This document shows, one piece after another, positions 49,601 to 55,081 of a stretch of DNA of 64,000 nt (position 1 is the stretch's first letter; each line of letters starts with the position of its first letter). The position numbers were made by a program, and so were the translations under genes. The stretch comes from Aurantiochytrium sp. KH105 (taxonomy: Eukaryota > Sar > Bigyra > Thraustochytrida > Thraustochytriidae), in the NCBI GenBank assembly GCA_003116975.1, contig BGKB01000141.1, positions 1-64,000 of the forward strand, written 5' to 3'. The notes under the pieces were generated by a model. That model made no database searches and was not told the origin of the DNA. It was given only the letters and a program-made list of their open reading frames with translations.

Positions 49601-50952
49601 GACTCCGCGCAGTCAATGTTGATGGCACGCAGGAGGTCATTCGTCTTGCTTGTGCACGCAAGGACAAGCGCGTCTGGCTCTTGCATGTGTCCACACTTTC
49701 CGTCTTCATTCCACCGACCCACGAAGCCAGAATGGATGAGCGAGGTGCCGCAGAGACCGTCGATGATGGCGATGAAACGTGCTGGTTTGGCGAAGACGCT
49801 TCCCTTCCAGACGCCAGTGACCTGCACCACCTTGAATCAGGTTACGCGCAAACAAAGTGGGTCGCGGAGCACTTGGTGCGGGAAGCGCACTCGCGCGGCG
49901 TACCTGCGTTTATCTTTCGTCCGGGGCGCATCACGGGTCACTCGGTCACGGGAATGGCGAGCTTTGGAGATTTTATGTGTCTCTTTCTCAAGGGATGTCT
50001 TCAGCTTCAGGCCGCGCCAAGGCTGAATTGGGTGATGGACATGAATCCCGTCGACTTTGTCTGTCGCGCAATGTTGCAGTTGCTGAGCTCGCCCGTCGCG
50101 CCCGCCCGAGTGCTCGGCCGCGCGTTCAACATGTGCCATCCCGACCCATGGTTTCTGCCCGAATATTTTGATTGGGTTGCCTCGACAGGGTACGCCTGTG
50201 AACTCGTCCCTTATGCGGAGTGGCTTGTCCGCCTCAATCGCGCGGTCAATCACACCGCATCCGCATCGTCATCCGGGCAAGGGTCGTCGAGTCGTGATGG
50301 TGGTGGTTCGGGTGCTTTCGAAGATGGCAGTGACCCCTTCACTCGCGCGATCTCAACTTCCTCCTCTTCCTCATCTTCCTCTTCGTCTTCGTCAACTGCC
50401 GCCTCGTTGCTGGCAGGGGGCGCGGCAAGGTCTTCTTCTGCCTCGCCTGCGTTGCCATCGTCCTCGCAGAATGGCGCTGGGTTTCCGGAACGGTATCGGC
50501 CAGCAAGTCGTCAAGACTCGGTTCCATCGAAACCAATGTCTGTGCAGCCATCATTGCATCCGGGAAGTCGCTCGGAATCGATATCTTCCAAGCCAATGTC
50601 CATGCTTCCCTCGCAGCAAGGCTCGCACACGTCGGCGCAACAAGGCGCAAGTCCTCGGCGTCCAGAGATTGCGTCCAAGACATCTTCTGCTGCGCCTCCG
50701 ACACGAAGACAATTGGCTAAAGTGGAACACGAGGAGCCCGCGAACGCATTGCATCCTTTGCTGGTCGTCTTCAAGCCGAACGTTGAAGACATGGAGCCCC
50801 CCTGCAAGCTCAAGTTTGAGGTAAGCTCCCTCATTGACGTTAATTACCCTCCACAAGCGACGTTGAACCAGACCAGCATGGATTGCATGATACGCTGTGG
50901 TTTTATTCCTCCTCCCGCTCGCGATGCTGATGCTTTCTTTACATTTGAGTGA
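37603..50952 (+). CDS. Three-module non-ribosomal peptide synthetase with terminal reductase
   Basis: A single uninterrupted frame encodes 4,449 residues; the ATG at 37603 is the first in frame. Domain order (residues, approximate): Ser-rich leader 1-60; degenerate condensation 62-530; adenylation 539-1063; carrier with Ser1162; condensation 1246-1730 with HH at 1404-1405; adenylation 1746-2266; carrier with Ser2342; Ser/Gln-rich linker 2381-2606; condensation 2610-3120 with HH at 2774-2775; adenylation 3127-3723; carrier with Ser3772; Lys2-like thioester reductase 3865-4213; Ser-rich tail. It should activate three amino or hydroxy acids, condense them on phosphopantetheine arms and release an aldehyde or alcohol using NAD(P)H. 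There is no epimerase, methyltransferase or thioesterase. A phosphopantetheinyl transferase must come from elsewhere. Codon use resembles its neighbours, with no obvious sign of recent transfer. Substrates are unknown. Confidence 0.95.
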   Translation: MLNPPPSAGRASALASSMSTTTSSSSSSSSSSSSRSPSTASSSPTSPPTEQRARASAAAARVSVVQFAATSTGSLDAEALESSVTRACERQALLAGPGRLNFKILTVQEAHEKGKSDVDLAQEALAPIDFSGRQEESNVLVVRLLRCFPGKDILVIVADRRFIDPLSFSLLLSDVKLLYESGVSFSLAPLEVQFEEYKAWRTDQREAALAAGEDTQTSFWQHHLAGPLPKLELPPDPATTAHAPPRSQGSRNLAAQLAMPLPPELCDSLRVLAVREDLALRTLLLAAFHTLLAKHAGNTDIILGCHVSGRTQHAELKNIVGAFENWAPLRLQSADHPSVREFAERCGQGLADAEANAEIPLDDIMRSVGCSESLFKAGFEVYGNIVEDYGLPLISSRVMRFILGLEHGSQSSGGGADNRQEEEEDGFSVPSSLDTFSSLHAQQQTKPLMLGGVRLDSIPLRFLMERGDDDLRLVGTTSPVFRLAFHYKSSVLSEATVARMCSHFQTLLEDVVRRFADVRISDLRILSAPEEDIVLRKFNETARTFDSTMDNLYVHELVDRPAARTPDAVAVSVHGGRESLTYRELVAKANQLANFLQLVGIGLEDPVMVLLPRSPMLTVAWLAVLKAGAAIMPTDTKYPASRIRVMLEDARCSVAITDSSLEDHFAGTSTRLILIDRDWERAVELGSPQPPVLRPPEDPSQKLASLAYVIYTSGSTGKPKGVMLEHGALANYIRWHIEYYHMSAKDRVFACAGLAFDASIADTWPTLVVGACLLPIVDADIAIVPPRLLDWIVRERATMGFLTTQICEMVLEEDSSHPRKDLGSLRLIYTGGDRLHMGPRKGAPYELVNIYGPTENTVNATMTYVQEGLRTPPSIGSPAPNTQCFILDPESFTPVPIGVFGELFLAGVQLARGYLNLPELSAERFLINPFDIGSKRMYRTGDLCRWLPDGQIDFLGRIDTQVKIRGNRVELTAIESCMLSCPGVKDAIVIAREDKPGNKRLVAYYIAKDGSRSDNERSKLAASIHDALANELPAFMVPSAFVDLESFPLTANHKVDRRSLPAPMPSRGTSSHQAQEDSDDAASLSQTTSNLRLQVKGTQDSSRGETGGGDRAARAATESRSKYSALVDNMWSTFCEALSMSQQDMVRASPRSLHFYEAGGDSLGAGRVTAQMSRLLHTDIPVSLLYKFPRLEAYCHAAATSASSPSSARINIPAVSSPPSSASSSENFGMGILQEADEHDLALAAPVSEKQASYNEESLWLVCQAQTEMASRAYNVSFSCKLAPGHSFDAAKMRRALVRITRDNEALRATYVPASRADATVDRIILPAGNDDQDCSALIDMAESTLDVAIESDIKQWLEKETYAPFDLAKGPLLRVRLANLRATASGGNSEAWEGRQIFLVVVHHIVTDLWSMVLLLDRLMDAYRDDDPASSHENGAYTYSHFIATQHNLVHGERGKRLLDFWMRELSSLRDEDARDSLDLLFDRPRPAVKSFRGAAIRFELDRNVTKQLLGICSKTSFTLSVILLSCFSILLRSFAGSNQVQVGVPTAGRWREEFEHLIGYFVNPIVVRTDLAGDPTLVQLWNRVAAVMLRGLDNQALPFPVLAEQQAQSGATRTGGSSGENPLFSVAFVLQRPHVQRPGLAKSLLGFDGVKLNFGDGVPLMESLSCPHRHAQFDLTLMLCLEDGQLAGSMQYSTDVFKDESIARLVSGLERIVTHVAAADPERTHISDIRLLADEERARVLTEFNSARTSGPPAGATATVHALVEAQAARTPDKICIETPTLSLTYQELNRRSNRLANFLRFAGVRRESLVPVFLSRSAHLIVVWLAILKAGGAVMPLDPKYPAERVRGMLEDADSSLVITEEALLGGIPSSFSGRRVVIDRDWDQVISLASDAKVSTSDHTSKQLAYAIFTSGSTGKPKGVLLEHAGLLNYIRWHLEYYQMTPDDRVFACAGLAFDAAMADTWPTLAVGACLVPVTDSDISVVAPRLLDWIAEKKVTMGFLTTQLCEMVLEEDTENPRDNLGSLRLLYTGGDRLHFGARKDAPYRLVNIYGPTETTINATMTTVPPGMREPPSIGKPASGVVCLVLDQEHLTPLPVGVYGELFIAGEQVGRGYFNLPKLTKERFLPVPADLAIDCPSFLGDHPRMYRTGDLVRWRENGHIEFLGRRDTQVKIRGNRIELVAIESVLLQHPAVREAVVVVSERDRDKFLVGYVVPREGAEVSSSALRKFLSASLPAFMVPSALISMKSFPLTQNHKVDKRALPAPGATARRDKNAEGASRSSRPRRFDSNSTTGSRTRRGPSDQSSELAQSVRKIFAESLGRRPEDLEDTMDFFEEGGHSLSAARMMSRLRADFGVDMPLSKFLQSPTPRSVILFVESAKGKSARSSGSVSGAGGSSAPGGTRSLGRASQGDSQSFSSGVFSMKQTQQDSRPSLISLQQKQQASARPQGSLVGQLMGASSTTKLMPSSFVSSSYRDSGISEWLQERRAPPLRSETHREREEGGTSDSLTSGSQTSSVLRRVREQQTPTSDPRGHQSLLSQFTSGGYSDAAKLQTSRDNAPAVPLSMAHASMWSGSMQSQQALQDRLRKAAQASEAGSRVKARDETPEVCVLSYNQQSLWFMHKMDPKRVDYVVHLCCTIESFAETSDSSASKDLNVDYLRIALQGLVNRHQSLRTLYGEENGLPYQIIYPVHQPKSTLSANNTLAQSKTEQAANPSKVDFKADLSPATSQEDLHKVLQADLHTPWDLQGGTPFRARLYADSDKNPVLLLTAHHIAMDGWSLDVILKDLGEMYDAVTKSGGILEATIYETPPESTFTVAQFAKMQKEEMNSATGTRLWSFWQRQLAGHEASLDLPTESDPAESVPSPSQSVSDSTEATRDGAWYFFDLEADFFAKLQETIRLERATEFMALVAFYAGLLYRYTGKEDILIGTPMACRMVPELDRTVGNITNIVVLRMHVSKEDHFRSLLRQARTVVLAALEHQELPFAVLVEKMGSHRSAGRSPVFQVLLSLNQSFSSEDKDLPSLARLEAGESVPVGSRMRMRLRKDVVQEASPYDLQLIVTKGNLNGDALRAGLQYKTALFAEESIRNLAAHFQALVRGSAENPTRLYCSLPLLTAHEKEVILADWNRTGQKFDESTCVHVLFETCAEKSPLATALSWRGRIWTYGELNARANVLARYLRYKCHVEPSCNVGLFLERSPNMILAMMAVAKAGGAYVPMDVSWPQDRLAYVFKDSHMRVLLCDRSSLGLLEKLDAGTASSLPLVVPLDIRWERIAGKVERAFGGRSMTNLPPPASLSWGSNAQQWRGSRSTLYMIYTSGSTGNPKGVLVEHRSMVNLVSWHIREYSISARDRASQLVGSAFDPVGLEIWPFLSAGASVHFVEDEEKKSLNDLRASLHDNRITVSLLPTPLLEVFLRTKASSATHHPAWPSSLRVVYGGGDKLHVPREVLARVPFRLDNHYGPSEGTVMCTYFVTNSLLRKRADSTSSSSSSSSSTSSSSLIPAGRSKAVLSPSIGKPLDNFAAFVLDDFLEPVPALVAGELCIAGPGIAQGYYGRPDLTRERFVDMPPTLLESIEQSPTLSYLKGSKLYRTGDRVRFQRDGNIEFIGRVDFQVKIRGMRVELGEIESVLKQHDAVLEACVLAREDVPGQQRLCAYVVAASPSDGEEGSSYGEVERIHSLQSLVKDKLPAHMVPVAWVFMNKLPVTANGKIDRRALPAPTESEHDVHGQALQAVVPPRSKEEVMIAALWKETLGLQSISIHDNFFDLGGHSLAATQLLAMVQENLKVDLPISVFFADPSIEGMAAAVAARNGSSGDGLRDGATPTPETADALLGFDPEVECTLDEDVVPSATSVFDPDMAQTWSRIFVTGATGFLGAFFVHQVLETLAESKPELTILCLIRADSDAIAIARLREALLQFNLYNEETMPSMGSFEDSHLDWTDSNGSGGMSSRHHILVVRGDLGQARFGMPERDFVRFAQELDVIAHAGAYVHAWYPYKRLRAVNVDGTQEVIRLACARKDKRVWLLHVSTLSVFIPPTHEARMDERGAAETVDDGDETCWFGEDASLPDASDLHHLESGYAQTKWVAEHLVREAHSRGVPAFIFRPGRITGHSVTGMASFGDFMCLFLKGCLQLQAAPRLNWVMDMNPVDFVCRAMLQLLSSPVAPARVLGRAFNMCHPDPWFLPEYFDWVASTGYACELVPYAEWLVRLNRAVNHTASASSSGQGSSSRDGGGSGAFEDGSDPFTRAISTSSSSSSSSSSSSTAASLLAGGAARSSSASPALPSSSQNGAGFPERYRPASRQDSVPSKPMSVQPSLHPGSRSESISSKPMSMLPSQQGSHTSAQQGASPRRPEIASKTSSAAPPTRRQLAKVEHEEPANALHPLLVVFKPNVEDMEPPCKLKFEVSSLIDVNYPPQATLNQTSMDCMIRCGFIPPPARDADAFFTFE
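37786..39190 (+). other. NRPS N-terminal condensation-like domain, catalytically degenerate
   Basis: The segment has condensation-domain length and pattern (FWQHHLAGPLPKLELP, LLLAAFHTLLAKHAGNTDIILGCHVSGR). At the active-site position HHxxxD it reads ADRRFIDPLS: both histidines are replaced (Asp159, Arg160) and only the aspartate (Asp164) remains. It probably cannot condense, and may be structural or recruit a partner. Confidence 0.85.
39217..41190 (+). other. NRPS module 1: adenylation domain 1 and carrier domain 1
   Basis: Adenylation cores are clear: YTSGSTGKPKG (39733-39765), NIYGPTENTVNATM, YRTGDLCRW, and NHKVDRRSLPAP at the end with the catalytic lysine. By eye-alignment to GrsA, pocket residues read about D-A-A-F-I-T-I-V-N-K. 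The carrier has EAGGDSLGAG with the attachment serine codon at 41086. An unstructured stretch of about 60 residues lies between the two. Confidence 0.9.
41338..44740 (+). other. NRPS module 2: condensation, adenylation 2, carrier 2
   Basis: The condensation domain keeps VVHHIVTDLWS (His codons 41812 and 41815). The adenylation domain has FTSGSTGKPKG, NIYGPTETTINATM and NHKVDKRALPAP. Its pocket reads about D-A-A-F-L-T-I-I-N-K, almost the same as module 1. The carrier has EEGGHSLSAA with the serine codon at 44626. Confidence 0.92.
45430..49020 (+). other. NRPS module 3: condensation, adenylation 3, carrier 3
   Basis: Condensation motif TAHHIAMDGWS (His codons 45922 and 45925) is intact. The adenylation domain has YTSGSTGNPKG (47554-47586), NHYGPSEGTVM and TANGKIDRRALPAP; its pocket reads about D-P-L-L-V-G-H-V-M-K, clearly different from modules 1 and 2. 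A Ser-rich insert (48055-48110) interrupts it after the A5 motif. The carrier has DLGGHSLAAT with the serine codon at 48916. Confidence 0.92.
49195..50250 (+). other. NRPS terminal thioester reductase (NAD-binding_4, Lys2 type)
   Basis: The Rossmann motif VTGATGFLG (49207-49233) opens the domain. VVRGDLGQARFGM, VDVIAHAGA-like sequence (LDVIAHAGAYVHAWYPY), VNVDGTQEVIRLA and the catalytic Tyr-x-x-x-Lys in GYAQTKWVAEHL (Tyr codon 49843, Lys codon 49855) follow, then FRPGRITGHS. These match the reductive release domains of Lys2 and NRPS. It should cleave the final thioester to an aldehyde, possibly on to an alcohol. Confidence 0.92.
50270..50949 (+). other. NRPS C-terminal Ser-rich tail
   Basis: After the reductase come about 150 low-complexity residues rich in Ser, Gln and Pro, including a 13-serine stretch near 50362-50400, and then about 70 more ordered residues that resume reductase-like sequence (HPLLVVFK, ending FFTFE). 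The tail is inside the same frame. Confidence 0.8.
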
Positions 50953-51525
50953 ATGTTTGGAGCAAAGCAACTCTCTGCATTTCTGTTCTGCCAGACTCTA
51001 TGGATCCTATCGTGTTCTGTGGGCAGTAGGAAAGAAAGTCATTCACATTGGTGGCGCCGAAGACCGATTCATCATCTGCTAGGCCTAGACTCTTATTTTT
51101 TTTTTATCATTGCAGCAGTGCAACACGCGTTGCGCTCAAGACTGACTGACTCTGCCAAACTGATTTTTGTGTAAATTATTCTTTCGTTTCGACGATTTTT
51201 TCCAATTTTTTCTTGGCTTGGAGATGCTCCTTGGGTGTAGCTCTTAGTCCCGTATCCGATAAGGTCTTCCTCTGCACTTCGAAACTTTTGCCATGTGTAG
51301 TAAGGACTTTTCTTTTTTATCTTCTCCTTAGGTCCACGGAGACGTATGGTACACACTGTTTGGCAAGATAACATTCTCTTTTTGAGAACTGAGAACGCTG
51401 GTCCGCGCTTTCTTTCCTTCTTGCAAAAGGCGCGATGCGATATGTCTCCCTTGGAGCTATGAAGCGTGCGCGCAAAGCGAAGGCAAAGCGCTCCGAGACG
51501 CCCAGGTGAGCGACCACGGGCCATC
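50953..51525. other. Intergenic region between NRPS and repeat-protein gene
   Basis: About 570 bases, AT-richer, with a T10 run near 51096-51105. No gene is clear. A GTGAG donor-like site at 51506 follows a short basic frame starting at ATG 51459, so an upstream exon cannot be excluded, but I found no acceptor that makes it convincing. Confidence 0.6.
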
Positions 51526-54500
51526 ATGTCGTCAGCGCCTGCGGTCGGACATCCCATGTCTTTACTCCGAGCGAAAGCGTGGCTCGAGGAATACCAAGGC
51601 TCGGGGGGGTCTTCACCTCCGGCTGCAAAGGGGGACAAATGTCGGCCAGAGCTCATGAATGCGAATCGGGGCCTAGGGCCGACGCATTCGCTACAGAAAG
51701 CGAAAAAGGTAAAGCGCAAAGCGAAGAAAAACAAGGGTGCCACCAAAATGTTGAGCGAGCGGGTAGGCGCTCAACAAGGTGTCGCAATAACTGTTCAAGC
51801 GACAAGGAGAGCAATGCCACGGCAAAACAAGAACAAGAACAAGAAGACCGACACCACTATCCTTTCCAGGGTGCCAATCTTGAGCCCAGGTATTAATCCG
51901 ACAGCGTACGCCAAGTCGAGGAAGGCATTCGAGAGTTGCGACCTCGAGGACATTTTTGATGAAACAATCGCGCTGCTATATTCTCTTGACGCCTTGAAGG
52001 TCCCCAAGCATCAGCATAGCAACAAAAAGAAGCAGCCGGGGCAATCTGATTTAGCCCACGGCGCAAGACTTCGTCGCTTAGAATGTTGGGGAAATGATGC
52101 GACATTATTGGAAGCTTTGCGCGATTTGCAAACGAAGCGTGCAAATCGCGCGCTCCCGAAGAAGCCAGAGTTTGTGATCGAGGTTAACGCCTCGCCACAT
52201 TGTCGCCCGCGATCTGCGGCTCCGAGACGCGCCACTGGATCACCGGGCGACCCAGCCGTCAACTTGAGGCCTAAATCTGCTCCTCGATCGCGTCCCACAA
52301 CCCCAAAGCAACGAGCAATTGCGCGTGCGATTACCTCAGCGGGCGACCGTGCACGAAAAGACAGCCAGCTTAGTCCTAATGCCCTTCGGAAAGAAAAGAT
52401 TCGACGCTCTCAGGACTTTCGTGTGTCGTTTTTGACGCGCTCGCACAAATCTTTCAATCGCAATATTGATATTCTCAACGAGCGTGTGCAGAGAGCCCAA
52501 GCCCGCGAAAAAGAGGATTCTTTTCATCAAAACGTGCAGCAGGAAAAGACAAAGCGTAGATCTGAACCCGAACCCGAACGCCATTTGTCGCACGAAGAGT
52601 CTGATTTGCAAGATGGGCGGCCAGAGGTAATCGAAGGACAAGCCACATTAGGGAGGCTAGCGTCCTCTACAATTCCGAGCTTGGTCGACGTTGAATCAGC
52701 AAACAACCCAAGTCTTTCTCGTGCGTATACTGAGTTGTCCCCGCGAGATGAGAAGCACCTCGAGGTCCTGCCGATAGACTCACCAAGGAAAGAAAATTAC
52801 TCGGAGACGAAGAGGTTCTCGGAAGAAATGCGACTTTTGCAAGACTTTTCTTCGATGGTCAGCAGAAGGAACTTGTCTGCAACATCGACTCATGCAAGTC
52901 TGCCTGCCGCTCTAGCTCAAGTCGATGCGATCATGGATGAGCTCGACCTTGGCAAGAGCTCGAAAAAGATGTCCACTGTAGCTACGAGTGGGATGGACTT
53001 CTCAACCTTTGCGACGGGTCTTACGCAGTCACATGACATGAATACCTCCGCCGGAGACAAAGCTCTAGAACCAGGCCTTGAAAGGGCTATCCAGGAGGCA
53101 AACAGAACAAAAGACGCTGATATCCATTCACCTGTACAAAGCGCACAATTAAGCGACCGAACGGCGCTGAAGGTTTCTACTCTTGAGCGGCGGATCGAGG
53201 AAGACGACGAGACAATTTCCGCAAGTGAGAGTGCTCACGAACACGCGGCAGCTTCCGTCGGTGATCGTGGTCAGGGCGCGCAAACACGATCGTATAGTTT
53301 GTCTCTGGCGATTGAAACTGAAGACGAAAACGCTACGACCACCGAGGCTGACTCCGAAAGAGGCGTCAGTGATCGCCAAAGAAGTTGTCGAAGGTCTTAT
53401 CGCTCGACGGGTACAGGGGAATATTCGTCTGGAGAGTCTGCGTCTGATGAAAGTGAAAATGTGGATGCGATCATGAACCAGATCGATTTTGACGTCACGA
53501 CACCAACACCACTCGCCCGCGCCAGCAAGAGGCATCTTCTGTCCACACCGACAGCGGCTACAGCGAACAGTTTGTCGATAACACTCGAGGCTAACGAGCA
53601 GAAAGACGTGGACGCTATAATGGATGGTCTTGACTTTGGGATCAGCACGTCAACTCCGGTTAACTACGTGAGCAAGAAGTCTCTTTTGACGACTGTAACC
53701 AGATCTAGCCTGCCTGTTGTTCTCGATGACGCAAACGAGGTGGAGGAAAAGGAGGAAGAGGAAGTGGAGGCTATTATGGGTGCCATCGATTTTGGCATCA
53801 CAACTCCCACGCCGCTTGCTCGCGCAAGTAAGAAAGATCTTATGACAACACCCACAGGAAGGAGTTTGCGAAGCGCACTCAATTATGAAGAGCAAAGCGA
53901 CGTGGATGTAATCATGGAGGGACTCGATTGTGGTGTCAGCTTGTCGATGTCGGCCCGTCGTGACGGCAAGGAGACGATTCATGCGACGTCGACGCGGGAC
54001 ACTTTGCCCATTTCTCTGGACACAGGCACCGATTGTGGCGCTGAAGACGTGGACGCCATCATGAATGACATCGACTTTGGTATCACGACACCAACTCCGC
54101 TCGGCCGTAGCAGTAAACGAACGCTTCTGGCCACTCCTACAGGTTCGAGCTTGCTTGGTACACTGGAGATAGATGAGGAAGCGGACGTCGATGCGATTAT
54201 GGATTTTGGCATTTCCACGCCGACGCCGCTCGCAAGCCGTCACGATGTGCGAGGTGCATTAGGCTCGCCCAGCCAAAAGCATTTGGCCAGCAAAGGTTCG
54301 CGGGACGTCAGCGATCTCCGTACAGCGTTGCATTCGTCCCCGCAGAGTGGTTTGGGCAACATTTTTTCCGACGCTACGCGGAGTGCGGTGCCTATCCGGG
54401 ACGACACGGTCGAGACAAAGGGAGAAGAATCAGTCGTGAGATCGCGAAGTACGGAAGGCGACGGTTTCGACCTCGACGAGGATCTTTTTGGCAGGCTCGA

Positions 54501-54567
54501 TATCGAAGACGAGGAAGTCGAAATCGCGTCAAGCACGGCAAATGAATACCAGGAGTCGAAGCGATGA
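51526..54567 (+). CDS. Unrecognised disordered protein with VDAIM-type repeats
   Basis: The protein is 1,013 residues from the first in-frame ATG; the open frame extends upstream only to a GTG. Residues 1-330 are Lys/Arg/Pro/Ser-rich and look disordered, apart from a helical patch (CDLEDIFDETIALLYSLDAL). The middle is charged. From about residue 460 comes a seven-copy repeat: VDAIM followed by two or three residues, then (L/I)DFGI(T/S)TPTPL-R-SK and a Leu/Thr-rich segment. The C-terminus is acidic (DLDEDLFGRLDIEDEEVE). I see no enzyme motif, signal peptide or membrane segment. The repeated helical VDAIM followed by TPTP (possible proline-directed phosphorylation sites) suggests a multivalent scaffold, but that is inference only. 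Confidence 0.85.
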   Translation: MSSAPAVGHPMSLLRAKAWLEEYQGSGGSSPPAAKGDKCRPELMNANRGLGPTHSLQKAKKVKRKAKKNKGATKMLSERVGAQQGVAITVQATRRAMPRQNKNKNKKTDTTILSRVPILSPGINPTAYAKSRKAFESCDLEDIFDETIALLYSLDALKVPKHQHSNKKKQPGQSDLAHGARLRRLECWGNDATLLEALRDLQTKRANRALPKKPEFVIEVNASPHCRPRSAAPRRATGSPGDPAVNLRPKSAPRSRPTTPKQRAIARAITSAGDRARKDSQLSPNALRKEKIRRSQDFRVSFLTRSHKSFNRNIDILNERVQRAQAREKEDSFHQNVQQEKTKRRSEPEPERHLSHEESDLQDGRPEVIEGQATLGRLASSTIPSLVDVESANNPSLSRAYTELSPRDEKHLEVLPIDSPRKENYSETKRFSEEMRLLQDFSSMVSRRNLSATSTHASLPAALAQVDAIMDELDLGKSSKKMSTVATSGMDFSTFATGLTQSHDMNTSAGDKALEPGLERAIQEANRTKDADIHSPVQSAQLSDRTALKVSTLERRIEEDDETISASESAHEHAAASVGDRGQGAQTRSYSLSLAIETEDENATTTEADSERGVSDRQRSCRRSYRSTGTGEYSSGESASDESENVDAIMNQIDFDVTTPTPLARASKRHLLSTPTAATANSLSITLEANEQKDVDAIMDGLDFGISTSTPVNYVSKKSLLTTVTRSSLPVVLDDANEVEEKEEEEVEAIMGAIDFGITTPTPLARASKKDLMTTPTGRSLRSALNYEEQSDVDVIMEGLDCGVSLSMSARRDGKETIHATSTRDTLPISLDTGTDCGAEDVDAIMNDIDFGITTPTPLGRSSKRTLLATPTGSSLLGTLEIDEEADVDAIMDFGISTPTPLASRHDVRGALGSPSQKHLASKGSRDVSDLRTALHSSPQSGLGNIFSDATRSAVPIRDDTVETKGEESVVRSRSTEGDGFDLDEDLFGRLDIEDEEVEIASSTANEYQESKR
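52917..54240 (+). repeat. Seven-copy protein repeat, about 46-52 residue period
   Basis: Copies of the VDAIM core begin near 52921, 53461, 53609, 53766, 53905, 54047 and 54185. The last six are in tandem at 138-157 bases; the first stands alone 540 bases upstream. Copies 2, 4 and 6 are closest to each other (DFGITTPTPLARASK-like). Copy 5 has lost the TPTP segment and copy 7 the residues between IM and DFG. Confidence 0.9.
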
Positions 54568-54756
54568 GAGAAATAACTTAGACCTAGAAAGAAGCAAAAA
54601 GCAAGTCCAGAGTGAGTGAAGAAGCTGCCGAAGGAAAAGTTGTTCAAGCGAAATACCGCGTCCTCTTCCTCTCTGTCTCTCTCACAGACACACTTCGTAG
54701 GAAAGGCTGGTGGTCGGAATTTCTCCGCACCCAGCGGCGGAGCAAGCATGAGAAAA

Positions 54757-54842
54757 GCAAGGCCAAGCAAGGCAACGCGACAAGGCAAGGCAAGGCAAGG
54801 CAAGGCAAGGCAAGAGGCAAGGCAAGGCGAGGCAAAAGCAAG
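54757..54842. repeat. CAAGG pentanucleotide microsatellite
   Basis: About a dozen CAAGG/GGCAA copies with a few interruptions, ending 44 bases before the ATG of the chorismate mutase gene. Probably in its 5' leader. Confidence 0.92.
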
Positions 54843-54885
54843 ACAGGTTTGCGTGGAGCGAGAGAGAGCACCCCGCCCTGGCACG

Positions 54886-55049
54886 ATGGAGACGCTTCCG
54901 CTCAAGGTACGTGAACAGCCGAAAGCGCGCACGATGTTCTTCACGTCTTTGCGCAGCCTCTCGAGACGGTGGTGAACGAAGGCGCGGAGGATGGAGGGGT
55001 GACTTGCTTGGAGACAATGCCGCACGTGGTGAAAGTATGGTTGCGGACA

Positions 55050-55081
<32 letters not shown>

